Positions 51,064-59,528 of a DNA stretch of 64,000 nt are shown piece by piece. The stretch comes from Benzoatithermus sp963720725 (GTDB taxonomy: Bacteria; Pseudomonadota; Alphaproteobacteria; Geminicoccales; Geminicoccaceae), in NCBI GenBank assembly GCA_963720725.1, contig CAVRGN010000013.1, positions 496,001 to 560,000 on the forward strand, given 5' to 3'. A program made the position numbers and the translations under genes. Below the pieces are notes generated by a model. That model saw only the letters and a program-made list of their open reading frames with translations, was not told the origin of the DNA and ran no database searches. Each line of letters opens with the position of its first letter. Position 1 is the stretch's first letter.

Positions 51064-53154
51064 GTGCGGAAGCAGTTGAGCAAGTATGGCCACCACGCGT
51101 GCACAGCCATCGAGATGCGGTCCATGCTGGGCGTGATTCTTGACGCTATCGGCATGCCGGCGGCCGTGCTGCAGCCTGTGGCATCCGGGCGGTTCGTGCT
51201 CGCCGCTGCCAATTCCGCGCTCGAAGGACTGCTCGGCTGCCCCGCGGGCGAACTCTCCGGCAAGGATCCCAGCGACCTCTTCCCAGCCGCCGTGGTGACG
51301 CAGTGGCTGGCGGCGGCGCCGTCATCGCCGGTGGAGTTACCGCTGGGAGCGCTGGCGCTGCCGCACCGCTCGGTCGCGCGTCCGCTCAGGCTGGCGCTTG
51401 CGACCACCCCTGGTCTGCTCGTCACCTTCCTGCCGCTGGCCGGCCCGCATCTCGAGCGGGTGACGGGCCTCGGTGCGGCCGATCTCGGCGTCACGGCGCT
51501 GGAGGTCCTGGACATGCAGGCCGAGATGGTCTCGCGCTGGCGTCCGGACGGCAGGATCCTCTACTGCAACGAGGCCTTTGCGCGGCAATGCCGACGGCCG
51601 ATCGACGAGGTCATCGGCGCCAACCTGTTCGACCTCACGCCGCCGCACGAGATCGAGCAGATCAGGCTCAACATCGCCCGCCTCTCCGCCACCGTCCCGA
51701 CCGCAGGCTACGATCATCACATTCCGACCGGGCCGGACGGCGAGCGCTGGCAGGAGTGGATCGACCGCGTGTTCCTGAACGATGCGGGTCAGGTCACCGG
51801 ATATCTCTCGGTCGGCCGCGACATCACGGCGAGGAAGCTCGCCGAGCGCCGGCTGGCCGAAAGCGAGCGCCGGCTCAAGCTGGCGCTCGAGGCAGGCCGC
51901 CAGGGGGTGTGGGAACTCGACTTCACCACACGCAGGATCGGGATCGATCACGCGCTCGAGGACCTGCTGCTGCTGCCGGCCGGCACCTACGATCTCGATG
52001 TCGAGGGCGCTGGCGGCACCTATCATCCGGACGATCGCGAGCAGGTGAGCGCCGCGATTTCAGCCGTGGTCGCCGGCAAGACCGATTCGTACCGCATCGA
52101 GGCCCGGCGACGGCGGGGCGACGGCAGCTACTTCTGGGTGATGAATTTCGGCCGGGTCGCGGAGCACGATCCACAGGGCCGGCCCTTGCGGATGGTCGGC
52201 ACGACCATCGACATCGACCAGCGCAAGCAGACCGAACTCAATCTTGGCGACCGCGAACAGCGGCTGCGGCTGGCGCTGGAGGCTGGCGAACTCGGAGTTT
52301 GGGAGTGTGATCTCGACGGCGAGCGGATGCACTATGGCGCACTCTGCCTCTCCCGCCTGGGATTGGACCCGGAGCATGCCGACTGGCCGCTGGCCGCTGC
52401 GCTCGAGCTCGTTCATCCGCGCGACCGGAGCCGTGTCCGATCCATGCTGGCGCAGTGCCGCCGGGGCGATCGCGGCCAAGCCCGGGTGGAGTACCGGATG
52501 CGCCGCCGCGACGGCAGCTATGCCTGGATCGAGGACCATGCCCAGGTCTCCCGCCGCGGTCCCGACGGCAGGCCGGTGCAGGTCGTCGGCGTCTCCGCCG
52601 ACATCACCGCTCGCAAGGCGGCCGAGATCCGGCTGGCGCATCTCGCCCTGCACGATCCGCTGACCGGCCTGCCCAATCGCCGCGCGCTGACCGAGGCGCT
52701 GGAGCGGGCGCTGGCGCGGGCGCAGCGCACGGGCATGCCGCTGGCGGTGCTGGCGCTCGATCTCGATGGCTTCAAGGCCATCAACGACCGCCACGGCCAC
52801 CCGGCCGGCGACGCCACCCTGCTCGAAGTGTCGGATCGCCTGCGCCGGACCATCCGGCGCAGCGACCTCGCGGCGCGGCTGGGTGGCGACGAGTTCGCCG
52901 TGATCGCCGGCGAGCTCAGCGGGCCGACGCCGGTCAGCCGCCTGGCGCGGCGCATCGGCGCCGCCTTGAGCGCGCCCATCATGTTGCGCGGCGCCGTGGC
53001 CGAGATCGCTGTCAGCATCGGCGTCGCCTTCTACCCGGGCGACGGCGAGACCACGGAGGAACTGCTCAGTCGCGCCGATGCGGCTCTCTATGCGGCCAAG
53101 CGGGAGCGCGCCGGTTGCCTGTTCAGTGCCGATCTCCCGGTTGCGGCCGACTAG
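51064..53154 (+). CDS. Multi-PAS diguanylate cyclase (GGDEF)
   Basis: A 696-residue predicted c-di-GMP synthase. Up to four PAS-like sensory modules are visible (about 18-130; 140-270 with YLSVGRDITARKLAERRL; 275-395 with RRGDGSYFWVMNFGRVAE; 400-520 with RRRDGSYAWIEDHAQV). A GGDEF domain follows (about 525-690: HDPLTGLPNRRAL, DLDGFKAINDRHGHPAGD, ARLGGDEFAVIAGE). An inhibitory-site RxxD (RRSD) lies five residues before GGDEF, so product feedback is likely. There is no EAL domain and no transmembrane helix. The start (GTG 51064 or ATG 51115) is uncertain. It probably responds to small ligands or redox state in the cytoplasm. Confidence 0.9.
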   Translation: MRKQLSKYGHHACTAIEMRSMLGVILDAIGMPAAVLQPVASGRFVLAAANSALEGLLGCPAGELSGKDPSDLFPAAVVTQWLAAAPSSPVELPLGALALPHRSVARPLRLALATTPGLLVTFLPLAGPHLERVTGLGAADLGVTALEVLDMQAEMVSRWRPDGRILYCNEAFARQCRRPIDEVIGANLFDLTPPHEIEQIRLNIARLSATVPTAGYDHHIPTGPDGERWQEWIDRVFLNDAGQVTGYLSVGRDITARKLAERRLAESERRLKLALEAGRQGVWELDFTTRRIGIDHALEDLLLLPAGTYDLDVEGAGGTYHPDDREQVSAAISAVVAGKTDSYRIEARRRRGDGSYFWVMNFGRVAEHDPQGRPLRMVGTTIDIDQRKQTELNLGDREQRLRLALEAGELGVWECDLDGERMHYGALCLSRLGLDPEHADWPLAAALELVHPRDRSRVRSMLAQCRRGDRGQARVEYRMRRRDGSYAWIEDHAQVSRRGPDGRPVQVVGVSADITARKAAEIRLAHLALHDPLTGLPNRRALTEALERALARAQRTGMPLAVLALDLDGFKAINDRHGHPAGDATLLEVSDRLRRTIRRSDLAARLGGDEFAVIAGELSGPTPVSRLARRIGAALSAPIMLRGAVAEIAVSIGVAFYPGDGETTEELLSRADAALYAAKRERAGCLFSADLPVAAD

Positions 53155-53849
53155 TCGACCCAGTGCACACGGGTGGAGGCGAGCAGTTCGGTGATCTCCG
53201 GCAGGGTCGACGCCCCGTCCCGCACCGCGGCCTCGGCCCCCTGCTCGGCGGCGCTCACCGCCGCCAGCCGGGCGCCGACGTCGGCGAGACGGGCGCGCGG
53301 CACCACCACCACGCCGTCGGCATCGCCGAGAACCAAGTCGCCGGTAGCCACCGGCACACCTCCGGCAACGATCGGCATCCCCACCGTTCCGGGGCCACTG
53401 CGCACGCAGCTGTTGGGGGTCACGCCGCGGCAGAACACCGGCACGCCGACCGCCGCGATGCCGTCGCGGTCGCGGACCATGCCGTCCGTGACGATCGCCA
53501 CCACGCCCCGGTTGCGAGCCATGCCCACGACGAGATCGCCGGCCATCCCAGCCGCGGCAAATCCTTCGCTCGCCGCCACGACCACCTCGCCGGGCTCGGC
53601 CAGCGCCACCGCGGCGAGCAGGGCGAGATTGTCGTTCGGGCCGCACCAGCAGGTGAGCGCGGTGCCGACGAACCGTCGCATGCCGGCGATCTCCGGGGCC
53701 ACGGGCTTGATCGCCGCGTCCATGGCGCCGCGTCCGGCCATCGCATCGATCAGCCAGCCGGTCGGCGCCTTCCGGAACGGCTCGATCGCCGCGGCGTCGG
53801 ACGGCTGCGGCCGGCGGCCGATCGTGAGCAGCGGCGGTTCGTCGATCAT
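53151..53849 (-). CDS. RraA-like family protein (HMG/oxaloacetate aldolase type)
   Basis: A 232-residue RraA-fold protein. Conserved features: GADL-type loop region (TCWCGPNDNLALLAAVALAEPGEVVVA), TDGMVRDRDGIAAVGVPVF (the Arg-Asp catalytic pair) and GDLVLGDADGVVVVPRA. Related enzymes are 4-hydroxy-4-methyl-2-oxoglutarate or oxaloacetate aldolases rather than the RNase E regulator. It overlaps the diguanylate cyclase end by 4 nt (convergent) and is divergent from the alpha-hydroxy-acid oxidase gene, with which it may share carbon-acid metabolism. Confidence 0.86.
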   Translation of the reverse strand: MIDEPPLLTIGRRPQPSDAAAIEPFRKAPTGWLIDAMAGRGAMDAAIKPVAPEIAGMRRFVGTALTCWCGPNDNLALLAAVALAEPGEVVVAASEGFAAAGMAGDLVVGMARNRGVVAIVTDGMVRDRDGIAAVGVPVFCRGVTPNSCVRSGPGTVGMPIVAGGVPVATGDLVLGDADGVVVVPRARLADVGARLAAVSAAEQGAEAAVRDGASTLPEITELLASTRVHWVD

Positions 53850-53946
53850 GCTACGGCTCCCTGTCCACTGCTCTTTCCGGCGACTGTGCCGCCCGGCGAT
53901 GCCCTGCTAGGCTAAGGCTAGCACTCCAGATGACCAGCGGGGAGGC

Positions 53947-55131
53947 ATGACGACGACGCTCGACCGCCGCATCCGCAGCGTGGGCGAAGCCCGGCGCCTC
54001 GCCGCTCGCCGCCTCCCGCGTGCCCTGTTCGATTTCGTCGACGGCGGCGCGGAGGACGAGGTCACCCTGCGTCGCAACGAGGCCGCGTTCGCGGCGGTCG
54101 AGCTGTTGCCGCGGCCGCTCGCCGGCAGCACGCGGCGCGACCAGCGCCTGCGGCTGTTCGGCAGCGAACTCGCCATGCCGCTGGTGGTCGGCCCGACCGG
54201 GCTCGCCGGCTTGCTCTGGCCGGACGGGGAGTTGGCGACGGCCAGGGCCGCGGCCGCGGCAGGGATACCCTATTGCCTCAGCCACGGCTCGACCTGCACC
54301 ATCGAGGCCCTGGCGGGCTCCGGCGCCGCGCCACGCTGGATGCAGGTGTTCATGTTCCGCGATCGCGGCCTCACCCGCTCGTTCACCGAGCGCGCGCAGG
54401 CGGCGGGCTACGACGCATTGGTGCTGACTACCGACAACCAGGTCCTCGGCAACCGGGAGCGCGATGCGCGCAACGGCTTCGCGATCCCGCCGAGGCTGAC
54501 GCCACGCACCCTGCTCGGCATGGCGGCCCGGCCCGGTTGGCTGTTGCGGATGCGTGGAAGGCAGAACCTTAGCTTCGCCAACTACACCGACACCGGCGGC
54601 GACCTGCGCGCGATCGCCGGCCGCATGTCCGCGCTGCTCGATCCTGCAGCATCCTGGAGCGATGTCGCCTGGCTGCGCGACCTCTGGTCCGGGCCGCTGC
54701 TGCTCAAGGGCGTGCTGCATCCGGAAGAGGCCGAGCGCGCGGTCGCCATGGGCATCGACGGCATCGTCGTGAGCAACCACGGCGGACGGCAGCTCGACGG
54801 CGCGCCGGCCACGGTAGATGCGCTCCCGCCCGTCATCGCCGCGGTGGCTGGCCGGATACCGGTGCTCGTCGACGGTGGCGTGCGACGCGGCGTCGACATC
54901 GCCCGCGCGCTCGCACTTGGCGCCACCGCCTGCCTGATCGGCCGTCCGCACCTATGGGGGTTGGCCGTAGCCGGCGAGGCCGGGGTCGCTACGGTGCTCG
55001 ACCTCTACCGCCGCGAACTCGACAGCGTCATGGCGCTGTGCGGCTGGGAATCGCTGTCAGCCATCGACAGCTCCGCTCTGCACGCCCCGGCGTCGACCCG
55101 AGTTCCGGCCCTCGCCCGCGCCGCCGAGTGA
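53947..55131 (+). CDS. FMN-dependent alpha-hydroxy-acid dehydrogenase
   Basis: A 394-residue TIM-barrel flavoenzyme of the lactate/glycolate/mandelate oxidase family. Signatures: LPRALFDFVDGGAEDEVTLRRN, PLVVGPTGLAGLLWPDGELA, VLTTDNQVLGNRERDARNGF and the active-site run GIVVSNHGGRQLDGAPATVD (His-Gly-Gly-Arg), then VLVDGGVRRGVDIARAL. It likely oxidises L-lactate or another 2-hydroxyacid, passing electrons to the respiratory chain. ATG 53947 has GGGGAGG just upstream. Specificity not resolvable. Confidence 0.9.
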   Translation: MTTTLDRRIRSVGEARRLAARRLPRALFDFVDGGAEDEVTLRRNEAAFAAVELLPRPLAGSTRRDQRLRLFGSELAMPLVVGPTGLAGLLWPDGELATARAAAAAGIPYCLSHGSTCTIEALAGSGAAPRWMQVFMFRDRGLTRSFTERAQAAGYDALVLTTDNQVLGNRERDARNGFAIPPRLTPRTLLGMAARPGWLLRMRGRQNLSFANYTDTGGDLRAIAGRMSALLDPAASWSDVAWLRDLWSGPLLLKGVLHPEEAERAVAMGIDGIVVSNHGGRQLDGAPATVDALPPVIAAVAGRIPVLVDGGVRRGVDIARALALGATACLIGRPHLWGLAVAGEAGVATVLDLYRRELDSVMALCGWESLSAIDSSALHAPASTRVPALARAAE

Positions 55132-55134
55132 CCG

Positions 55135-56127
55135 TCAGCCCGGAAAGTGCGGCACGGCGTCGCCCTTGACCGGCAGGTTGTGCTCGGCCTCGATGATCCG
55201 CACCGTGCCGGTACGCGAGCGCATGACGATGGACTCGGTGAAGACACGGTTGCCGTGGCGCCGCACACCCCGGAGCATGGTGCCGTCGGTGACGCCGGTG
55301 GCGGCGAACATCACGTCGCCTTGCGCCAGCTCCTCCATGTCGTAGATCCGTTCGAGGTCGGTGACCCCCATCTTGCGCGCCCGGCTCCGTTCCTCGTCGT
55401 TGCGGAACATCAGCTTGCCCTGAAACTGGCCGCCGATGCAGCGCAGGGCGGCCGCAGCCAGCACCCCTTCGGGTGCGCCGCCACTGCCCATGTAGATGTC
55501 GATCCCGGTGTCCGGGCGCGAGGTCGCGATCACGCCGGCGACGTCGCCGTCGCTGATCAGCCGGATGCGCGCACCGGCCTTGCGCACGGCCGCGATCAGA
55601 TCCTGGTGGCGCGGCCGGTCGAGGATCAGGACCACCAAGTCCTCCACCGACAGCCGCTTGACCTCGGCCAGGCGGGCGAGGTTCACCTCCGGCGGATCGC
55701 TCAGCCTGACCACGCCCGGGGGCAGTCCGGCACCTACGGCGATCTTGTCCATGTAGGTGTCGGGCGCGTTGAGAAACCCGCCGTGCGGCGCCATGGCGAT
55801 ACAGGAGATCGCGTTGGGCCCACCCTTGGCGCAGATGGTGGTACCCTCCAGCGGGTCGAGGGCGATGTCGATCTTGGGGCCGCGACCCGTGCCGACCTTC
55901 TCGCCGATGTAGAGCATCGGCGCCTCGTCGCGCTCGCCCTCGCCGATGACCACCGTGCCGTCGATGTCCAGCACGTTCAGCGCCTGGCGCATCGCGTCGA
56001 CGGCCGCCTGGTCGGCCGCCTTCTCGTCGCCATTGCCGATCAGCCGGGCGCTGGCCAAGGCCGCTGCCTCCGTCACGCGGACGGTGTCCAGGGCCAGGTT
56101 GCGGTCCTCGCTGAGATAGTCGCTCAT
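55135..56127 (-). CDS. glpX: Class II fructose-1,6-bisphosphatase GlpX
   Basis: Gluconeogenic FBPase, 330 residues. Motifs: LIGNGDEKAADQAAVDAMRQ, VIGEGERDEAPMLYIGEKVG (metal site), DIALDPLEGTTICAKG (phosphatase DPxxGT motif) and DIYMGSGGAPEGVLAAAAL. It follows hom by 9 nt. The aminotransferase-hom-glpX order is a known alphaproteobacterial cluster that often continues into recJ; here the neighbour on the other side is the alpha-hydroxy-acid oxidase instead. Confidence 0.96.
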   Translation of the reverse strand: MSDYLSEDRNLALDTVRVTEAAALASARLIGNGDEKAADQAAVDAMRQALNVLDIDGTVVIGEGERDEAPMLYIGEKVGTGRGPKIDIALDPLEGTTICAKGGPNAISCIAMAPHGGFLNAPDTYMDKIAVGAGLPPGVVRLSDPPEVNLARLAEVKRLSVEDLVVLILDRPRHQDLIAAVRKAGARIRLISDGDVAGVIATSRPDTGIDIYMGSGGAPEGVLAAAALRCIGGQFQGKLMFRNDEERSRARKMGVTDLERIYDMEELAQGDVMFAATGVTDGTMLRGVRRHGNRVFTESIVMRSRTGTVRIIEAEHNLPVKGDAVPHFPG

Positions 56128-56136
56128 GCGTCCCCC

Positions 56137-57435
56137 CTAGGATCGCTCGATACGGATCATACGCGGCGGCTCGAGCACGGCCGGCAGGGCGGCGATGCGG
56201 TCCAGCGCCCCGCGCATGTGGGCCTCGGTGGTATCGTGGCTGGTGAGCACGATGGGCACCGGCTGGCCCGGATTGCGACCGCGCTGGATCAGCGACTCGA
56301 TCGACACCTCGTGGTCGCGCAGCACGGCCGAGATGTCGGCGAGCACGCCCGGCTGGTCCAGCACCATCAGGCGGATATAGTAGCAGCCCGCATGTGACGA
56401 CATCGGGGCGATGGCATGGTCCGCCAGGGACCTGGCCCGCACGCCGAAGGTCGGGAACATGGCGCCGCGCGCGAGGTCGACGAGGTCACCGACCACGGCC
56501 GAGGCGGTGGGTCCGGCGCCGGCGCCGCGGCCTTCGTGCACCACCGAGCCCACCTGATCGCCCTCGACCACCACCCCGTTGTACACCCCCTCGACCTGGC
56601 CGATGGGCGAATGGGCCGGGACCATGCAGGGGTGCATCCGCTGCTCGAGCCCGTCCCCTGTCATTCGCGCCACGCCCAGGAGCTTGATGCGGTAGCCGAG
56701 CTGGTCGGCGAAGGCGATGTCCATGGCCGAGACGTGGCGGATGCCCTCGATGTGGATCGCGTCGAAGCGTGGCCGGCCGCCAAATGCCAATGCTGCCAGC
56801 AGCGCCAGCTTGTGGGCGGCGTCGATGCCGTCGACGTCGAATGCCGGGTCGGCCTCGGCGTAGCCCAGGTTCTGCGCCTCGGCCAGCACGTCCGCGAACT
56901 CGCGCCCCGTCTCGCGCATCGTGGTCAGGATGAAATTGCAGGTGCCGTTCAGGATGCCGAAGACCCGTACGATCCGGTTCGCGGCCAGCCCCTGGCCAAG
57001 CGAGCGGATGATCGGGACTCCTCCCGCCACCGCCGCCTCCCAGCGCAGTTGCGCGCCGGTATCCTCGGCCAGGCGGGCGAGTTCGTCGCCGTGCAGCGCC
57101 AGCATCGCCTTGTTGGCGGTGACCACCGACCTGCCGCGCCGCAGCGCCGCGCGCACCAGGTCGAGTGCCACGCCCTCGCTGCCGCCGATCAGCTCGCAGA
57201 CCAGGTCGACTTCGGCGTCCTCCGCCAGCGCACGTGCATCGGCGTGCCAGCGCACGCCAGCGAGGTCGAGCGCGCGGGCGCGGCTCGGATCCCTGGCACT
57301 GACCGCGGTCACCACCAAACTGCGCCCGGTCCGCTGGGCGAGCAGTTCGGCGTTGTCGGCGAGCAGGCGGAACGTGCCGGCGCCGACCGTGCCCAGGCCC
57401 GCGATGCCGATGCGCACAGGTGTGGTGCCGGCCAT
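56137..57435 (-). CDS. hom: Homoserine dehydrogenase
   Basis: Makes homoserine for threonine, methionine and isoleucine. The 432-residue protein has NAD-binding GIAGLGTVGAGTFRLL, catalytic-domain AAVAGGVPIIRSLGQGLAANRI, ILNGTCNFILTTM and KLALLAALAFGG, and a C-terminal ACT domain (YYIRLMVLDQPGVLADISAVLRDHEVSIESL), so threonine feedback is expected. Its start overlaps the aminotransferase stop by 1 nt. Confidence 0.96.
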   Translation of the reverse strand: MAGTTPVRIGIAGLGTVGAGTFRLLADNAELLAQRTGRSLVVTAVSARDPSRARALDLAGVRWHADARALAEDAEVDLVCELIGGSEGVALDLVRAALRRGRSVVTANKAMLALHGDELARLAEDTGAQLRWEAAVAGGVPIIRSLGQGLAANRIVRVFGILNGTCNFILTTMRETGREFADVLAEAQNLGYAEADPAFDVDGIDAAHKLALLAALAFGGRPRFDAIHIEGIRHVSAMDIAFADQLGYRIKLLGVARMTGDGLEQRMHPCMVPAHSPIGQVEGVYNGVVVEGDQVGSVVHEGRGAGAGPTASAVVGDLVDLARGAMFPTFGVRARSLADHAIAPMSSHAGCYYIRLMVLDQPGVLADISAVLRDHEVSIESLIQRGRNPGQPVPIVLTSHDTTEAHMRGALDRIAALPAVLEPPRMIRIERS

Positions 57436-58652
57436 CAAGCCACGGCCAGCGATGCGGCGGCGGCACCGTTGCCGTGCCGGGCGAGAAAACCGCGGATGTT
57501 GCGCACGGCCTGTCGCAACCGATGCCGGTTCTCCACCAGCGCCAGGCGGACGTACCCCTCGCCATACTCGCCGAAGCCGATGCCGGGCGATACCGCGACC
57601 TCGGCCTCCTCGAGCAGCAGCTTGGCGAAGCCCAGTGATCCCAGGGCGCCGAATGGCTCTGGCACGGGCGCCCAGCAGAACATGGTGGCTTCCGGCCTGG
57701 GCACGTCCCAGCCGCATTTGGCGAGCCCATCGACGAGCACGTCGCGTCGCGCCCGGTAGAGCTCGCGAAAGCCGTCGACGCAATCCTGAGGGCCATTCAG
57801 CGCGGCGGTTGCCGCCACCTGCACCGGGGTGAAGGCGCCATAGTCGAGATAGGACTTGATCCGGGTGAGGGCGCCCACGAGCCGCGCATTGCCGGCGGCG
57901 AAGCCGATGCGCCAGCCCGGCATCGAATAGGTCTTGGAAAGCGAGCCGAACTCGATCGCGACATCGAAGGCGCCCGGCGCCTCCAGGATCGAGGGCGGCG
58001 GGCGGTCACCGAAATAGATTTCGGCGTAGGCGATGTCGGAGAGCAGCCAGATCCCCTGCCGGCGCGCCCAGTCCACGACCTCCTTGTAGAAGTCGAGCCC
58101 GCAGGTCAGCGCCGTGGGGTTGGAGGGGAAATTGAGCACCACCATGCTGGGCTTCGGAACCGAGTGCTCCGCCGCCCGCGCCAGCTCGCGCATCAGGTCG
58201 ATCCGTGGGCCGAACGGCACATGCCGCAGCGAGGCGCCGGCGATGATGAACCCGAACGGGTGGATCGGGTAGCTGGGATTGGGTGCGAGGATCGTGTCGC
58301 CGGGCGCCGTGATCGCCTGGGCGAGGTTGGCCAGCCCTTCCTTGGAGCCCAGGGTCACGCAGACCTGGGTCTCCGGGTCCAGCCGCACCCCGAATCGGCG
58401 TGCGTAGTAGCCGGCCCAGGCCTTGCGCAGGCCCGGAATGCCGCGCGAGGTCGAGTAGCGGTGGGTCTTGCCGTCGCGAACGGTCTCGACCAGCTTCTCG
58501 ACAATGTGCGGCGGGGTCGGGCTGTCCGGATTGCCCATGCCGAGGTCGATGATGTCCTTGCCGGCCGCGCGCGCCGCCGCCTTCAGCCGGTTGACCTCGG
58601 CGAAGACATAAGGCGGTAGCCGGCGGATGCGGTGGAACTCGGGCTCGATCAT
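57435..58652 (-). CDS. Class I/II PLP aminotransferase
   Basis: A 405-residue fold-I aminotransferase. The PLP lysine lies in EFGSLSKTYSMPGWRIGF, with LDLGMGNPDSPTPPHIVEKL-type start (IIDLGMGNPDSPTPPHIV), NFPSNPTALTC and VRLALVENRHRLRQAVRNI. Members beside hom act as LL-diaminopimelate, glutamate-pyruvate or aspartate-type aminotransferases (AlaA/AlaC-like). I start it at ATG 58652 (MIEPEFHRIRRLPPYVFAEV) rather than a longer form. Role in amino-acid synthesis is supported by operon context. Confidence 0.9.
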   Translation of the reverse strand: MIEPEFHRIRRLPPYVFAEVNRLKAAARAAGKDIIDLGMGNPDSPTPPHIVEKLVETVRDGKTHRYSTSRGIPGLRKAWAGYYARRFGVRLDPETQVCVTLGSKEGLANLAQAITAPGDTILAPNPSYPIHPFGFIIAGASLRHVPFGPRIDLMRELARAAEHSVPKPSMVVLNFPSNPTALTCGLDFYKEVVDWARRQGIWLLSDIAYAEIYFGDRPPPSILEAPGAFDVAIEFGSLSKTYSMPGWRIGFAAGNARLVGALTRIKSYLDYGAFTPVQVAATAALNGPQDCVDGFRELYRARRDVLVDGLAKCGWDVPRPEATMFCWAPVPEPFGALGSLGFAKLLLEEAEVAVSPGIGFGEYGEGYVRLALVENRHRLRQAVRNIRGFLARHGNGAAAASLAVA

Positions 58653-58744
58653 CGAGGGAATCCAGGCGGTCGACGTCGTGGACGAGCTACCTAGCACGTT
58701 TCGCGGGCGGCGCGAATCGAGGCATTGACCGGGGCGGGCGCCGT

Positions 58745-59335
58745 TCAGTCGGGCGGGGGATCGGGCGAATCGTCGCCGAACCCCAGAGCCCCCCGCAGGA
58801 AATCGCTGAAATGGTCGAAGGTGCCGGGCTGCGGCCCGGCCGCCGCCACGCCGCGCTCTGGCGGTGTCGGCGTGAGGCCCACGGCCTGGGCCAGGGTCTG
58901 CGGACCGAATGGGTCCGGTGCCTCGCGGCCCAGCCGACGCATGAACTGGCGCAACTTGCCGCGATCCCGGATGTCGTTGAGGCTGCTGTCGAGATAGGCG
59001 CGGGCCACGGCACCGCCACCACCGGGTCGAGGTGGGCCGGGCGCCGCCGCCGTGGGAGGTGCTGCTGCCGGAGAAGGTCTCGGCGGGGGTTCGGCGGCAC
59101 GGCCGGTCTCGTAGGCCAGCTCGGCGGCTCGGAAATCCGCATCGCGGCGGGCGGCGACGAGCTGATGCTGGATCGCCTGCCGATCCGCCAGCGTGCCGAG
59201 GACGGGGCGCGGCGGCACGCTGGCGAGGTCGGGGTAGGTCGTCGGCGACGCTGGTTGCGGACCGTTGCTGGCCGGACTGCAGCCCGCGGCAAGCAGCGCC
59301 ACCGCGCAGCTGAGCGAGAATGCCTGCTGTCGCAC
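58745..59335 (-). CDS. Proline-rich lipoprotein
   Basis: A 196-residue predicted lipoprotein: GTG start, hydrophobic stretch QAFSLSCAVALLAAGC with lipobox Cys19, a Pro/Ala/Gly-rich middle (about 85-110), a short helical part (DRGKLRQFMRRLGREAPDPF) and an acidic Pro-rich end. No family recognised. It is divergent from phaC, with about 190 nt between. It may be an envelope structural protein; the lack of a recognised fold prevents more. Confidence 0.65.
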   Translation of the reverse strand: MRQQAFSLSCAVALLAAGCSPASNGPQPASPTTYPDLASVPPRPVLGTLADRQAIQHQLVAARRDADFRAAELAYETGRAAEPPPRPSPAAAPPTAAAPGPPRPGGGGAVARAYLDSSLNDIRDRGKLRQFMRRLGREAPDPFGPQTLAQAVGLTPTPPERGVAAAGPQPGTFDHFSDFLRGALGFGDDSPDPPPD

Positions 59336-59528
59336 GACGTCACGGATGGCCTGCGGCGGGATGGTACCATTGGCGAGCTTCGGCGGTTTGGCTACATACA
59401 CGGGCGCGCACCAACCCAATTTGGGCAAACCGGCAAGCTGGAGGGCTCCGACGTCGCGCCCGGCACGCGCCGGGGGCGCACTGGCGTACGGGCCGGATGC
59501 CCTGTGTCGGTGATGATAGGGGATCGTG

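Noticed and set aside
59415..59425. CCCAATTTGGG palindrome upstream of phaC as an operator
   Set aside because: An isolated 11-bp dyad without supporting copies; too short to claim, although its position is suggestive.
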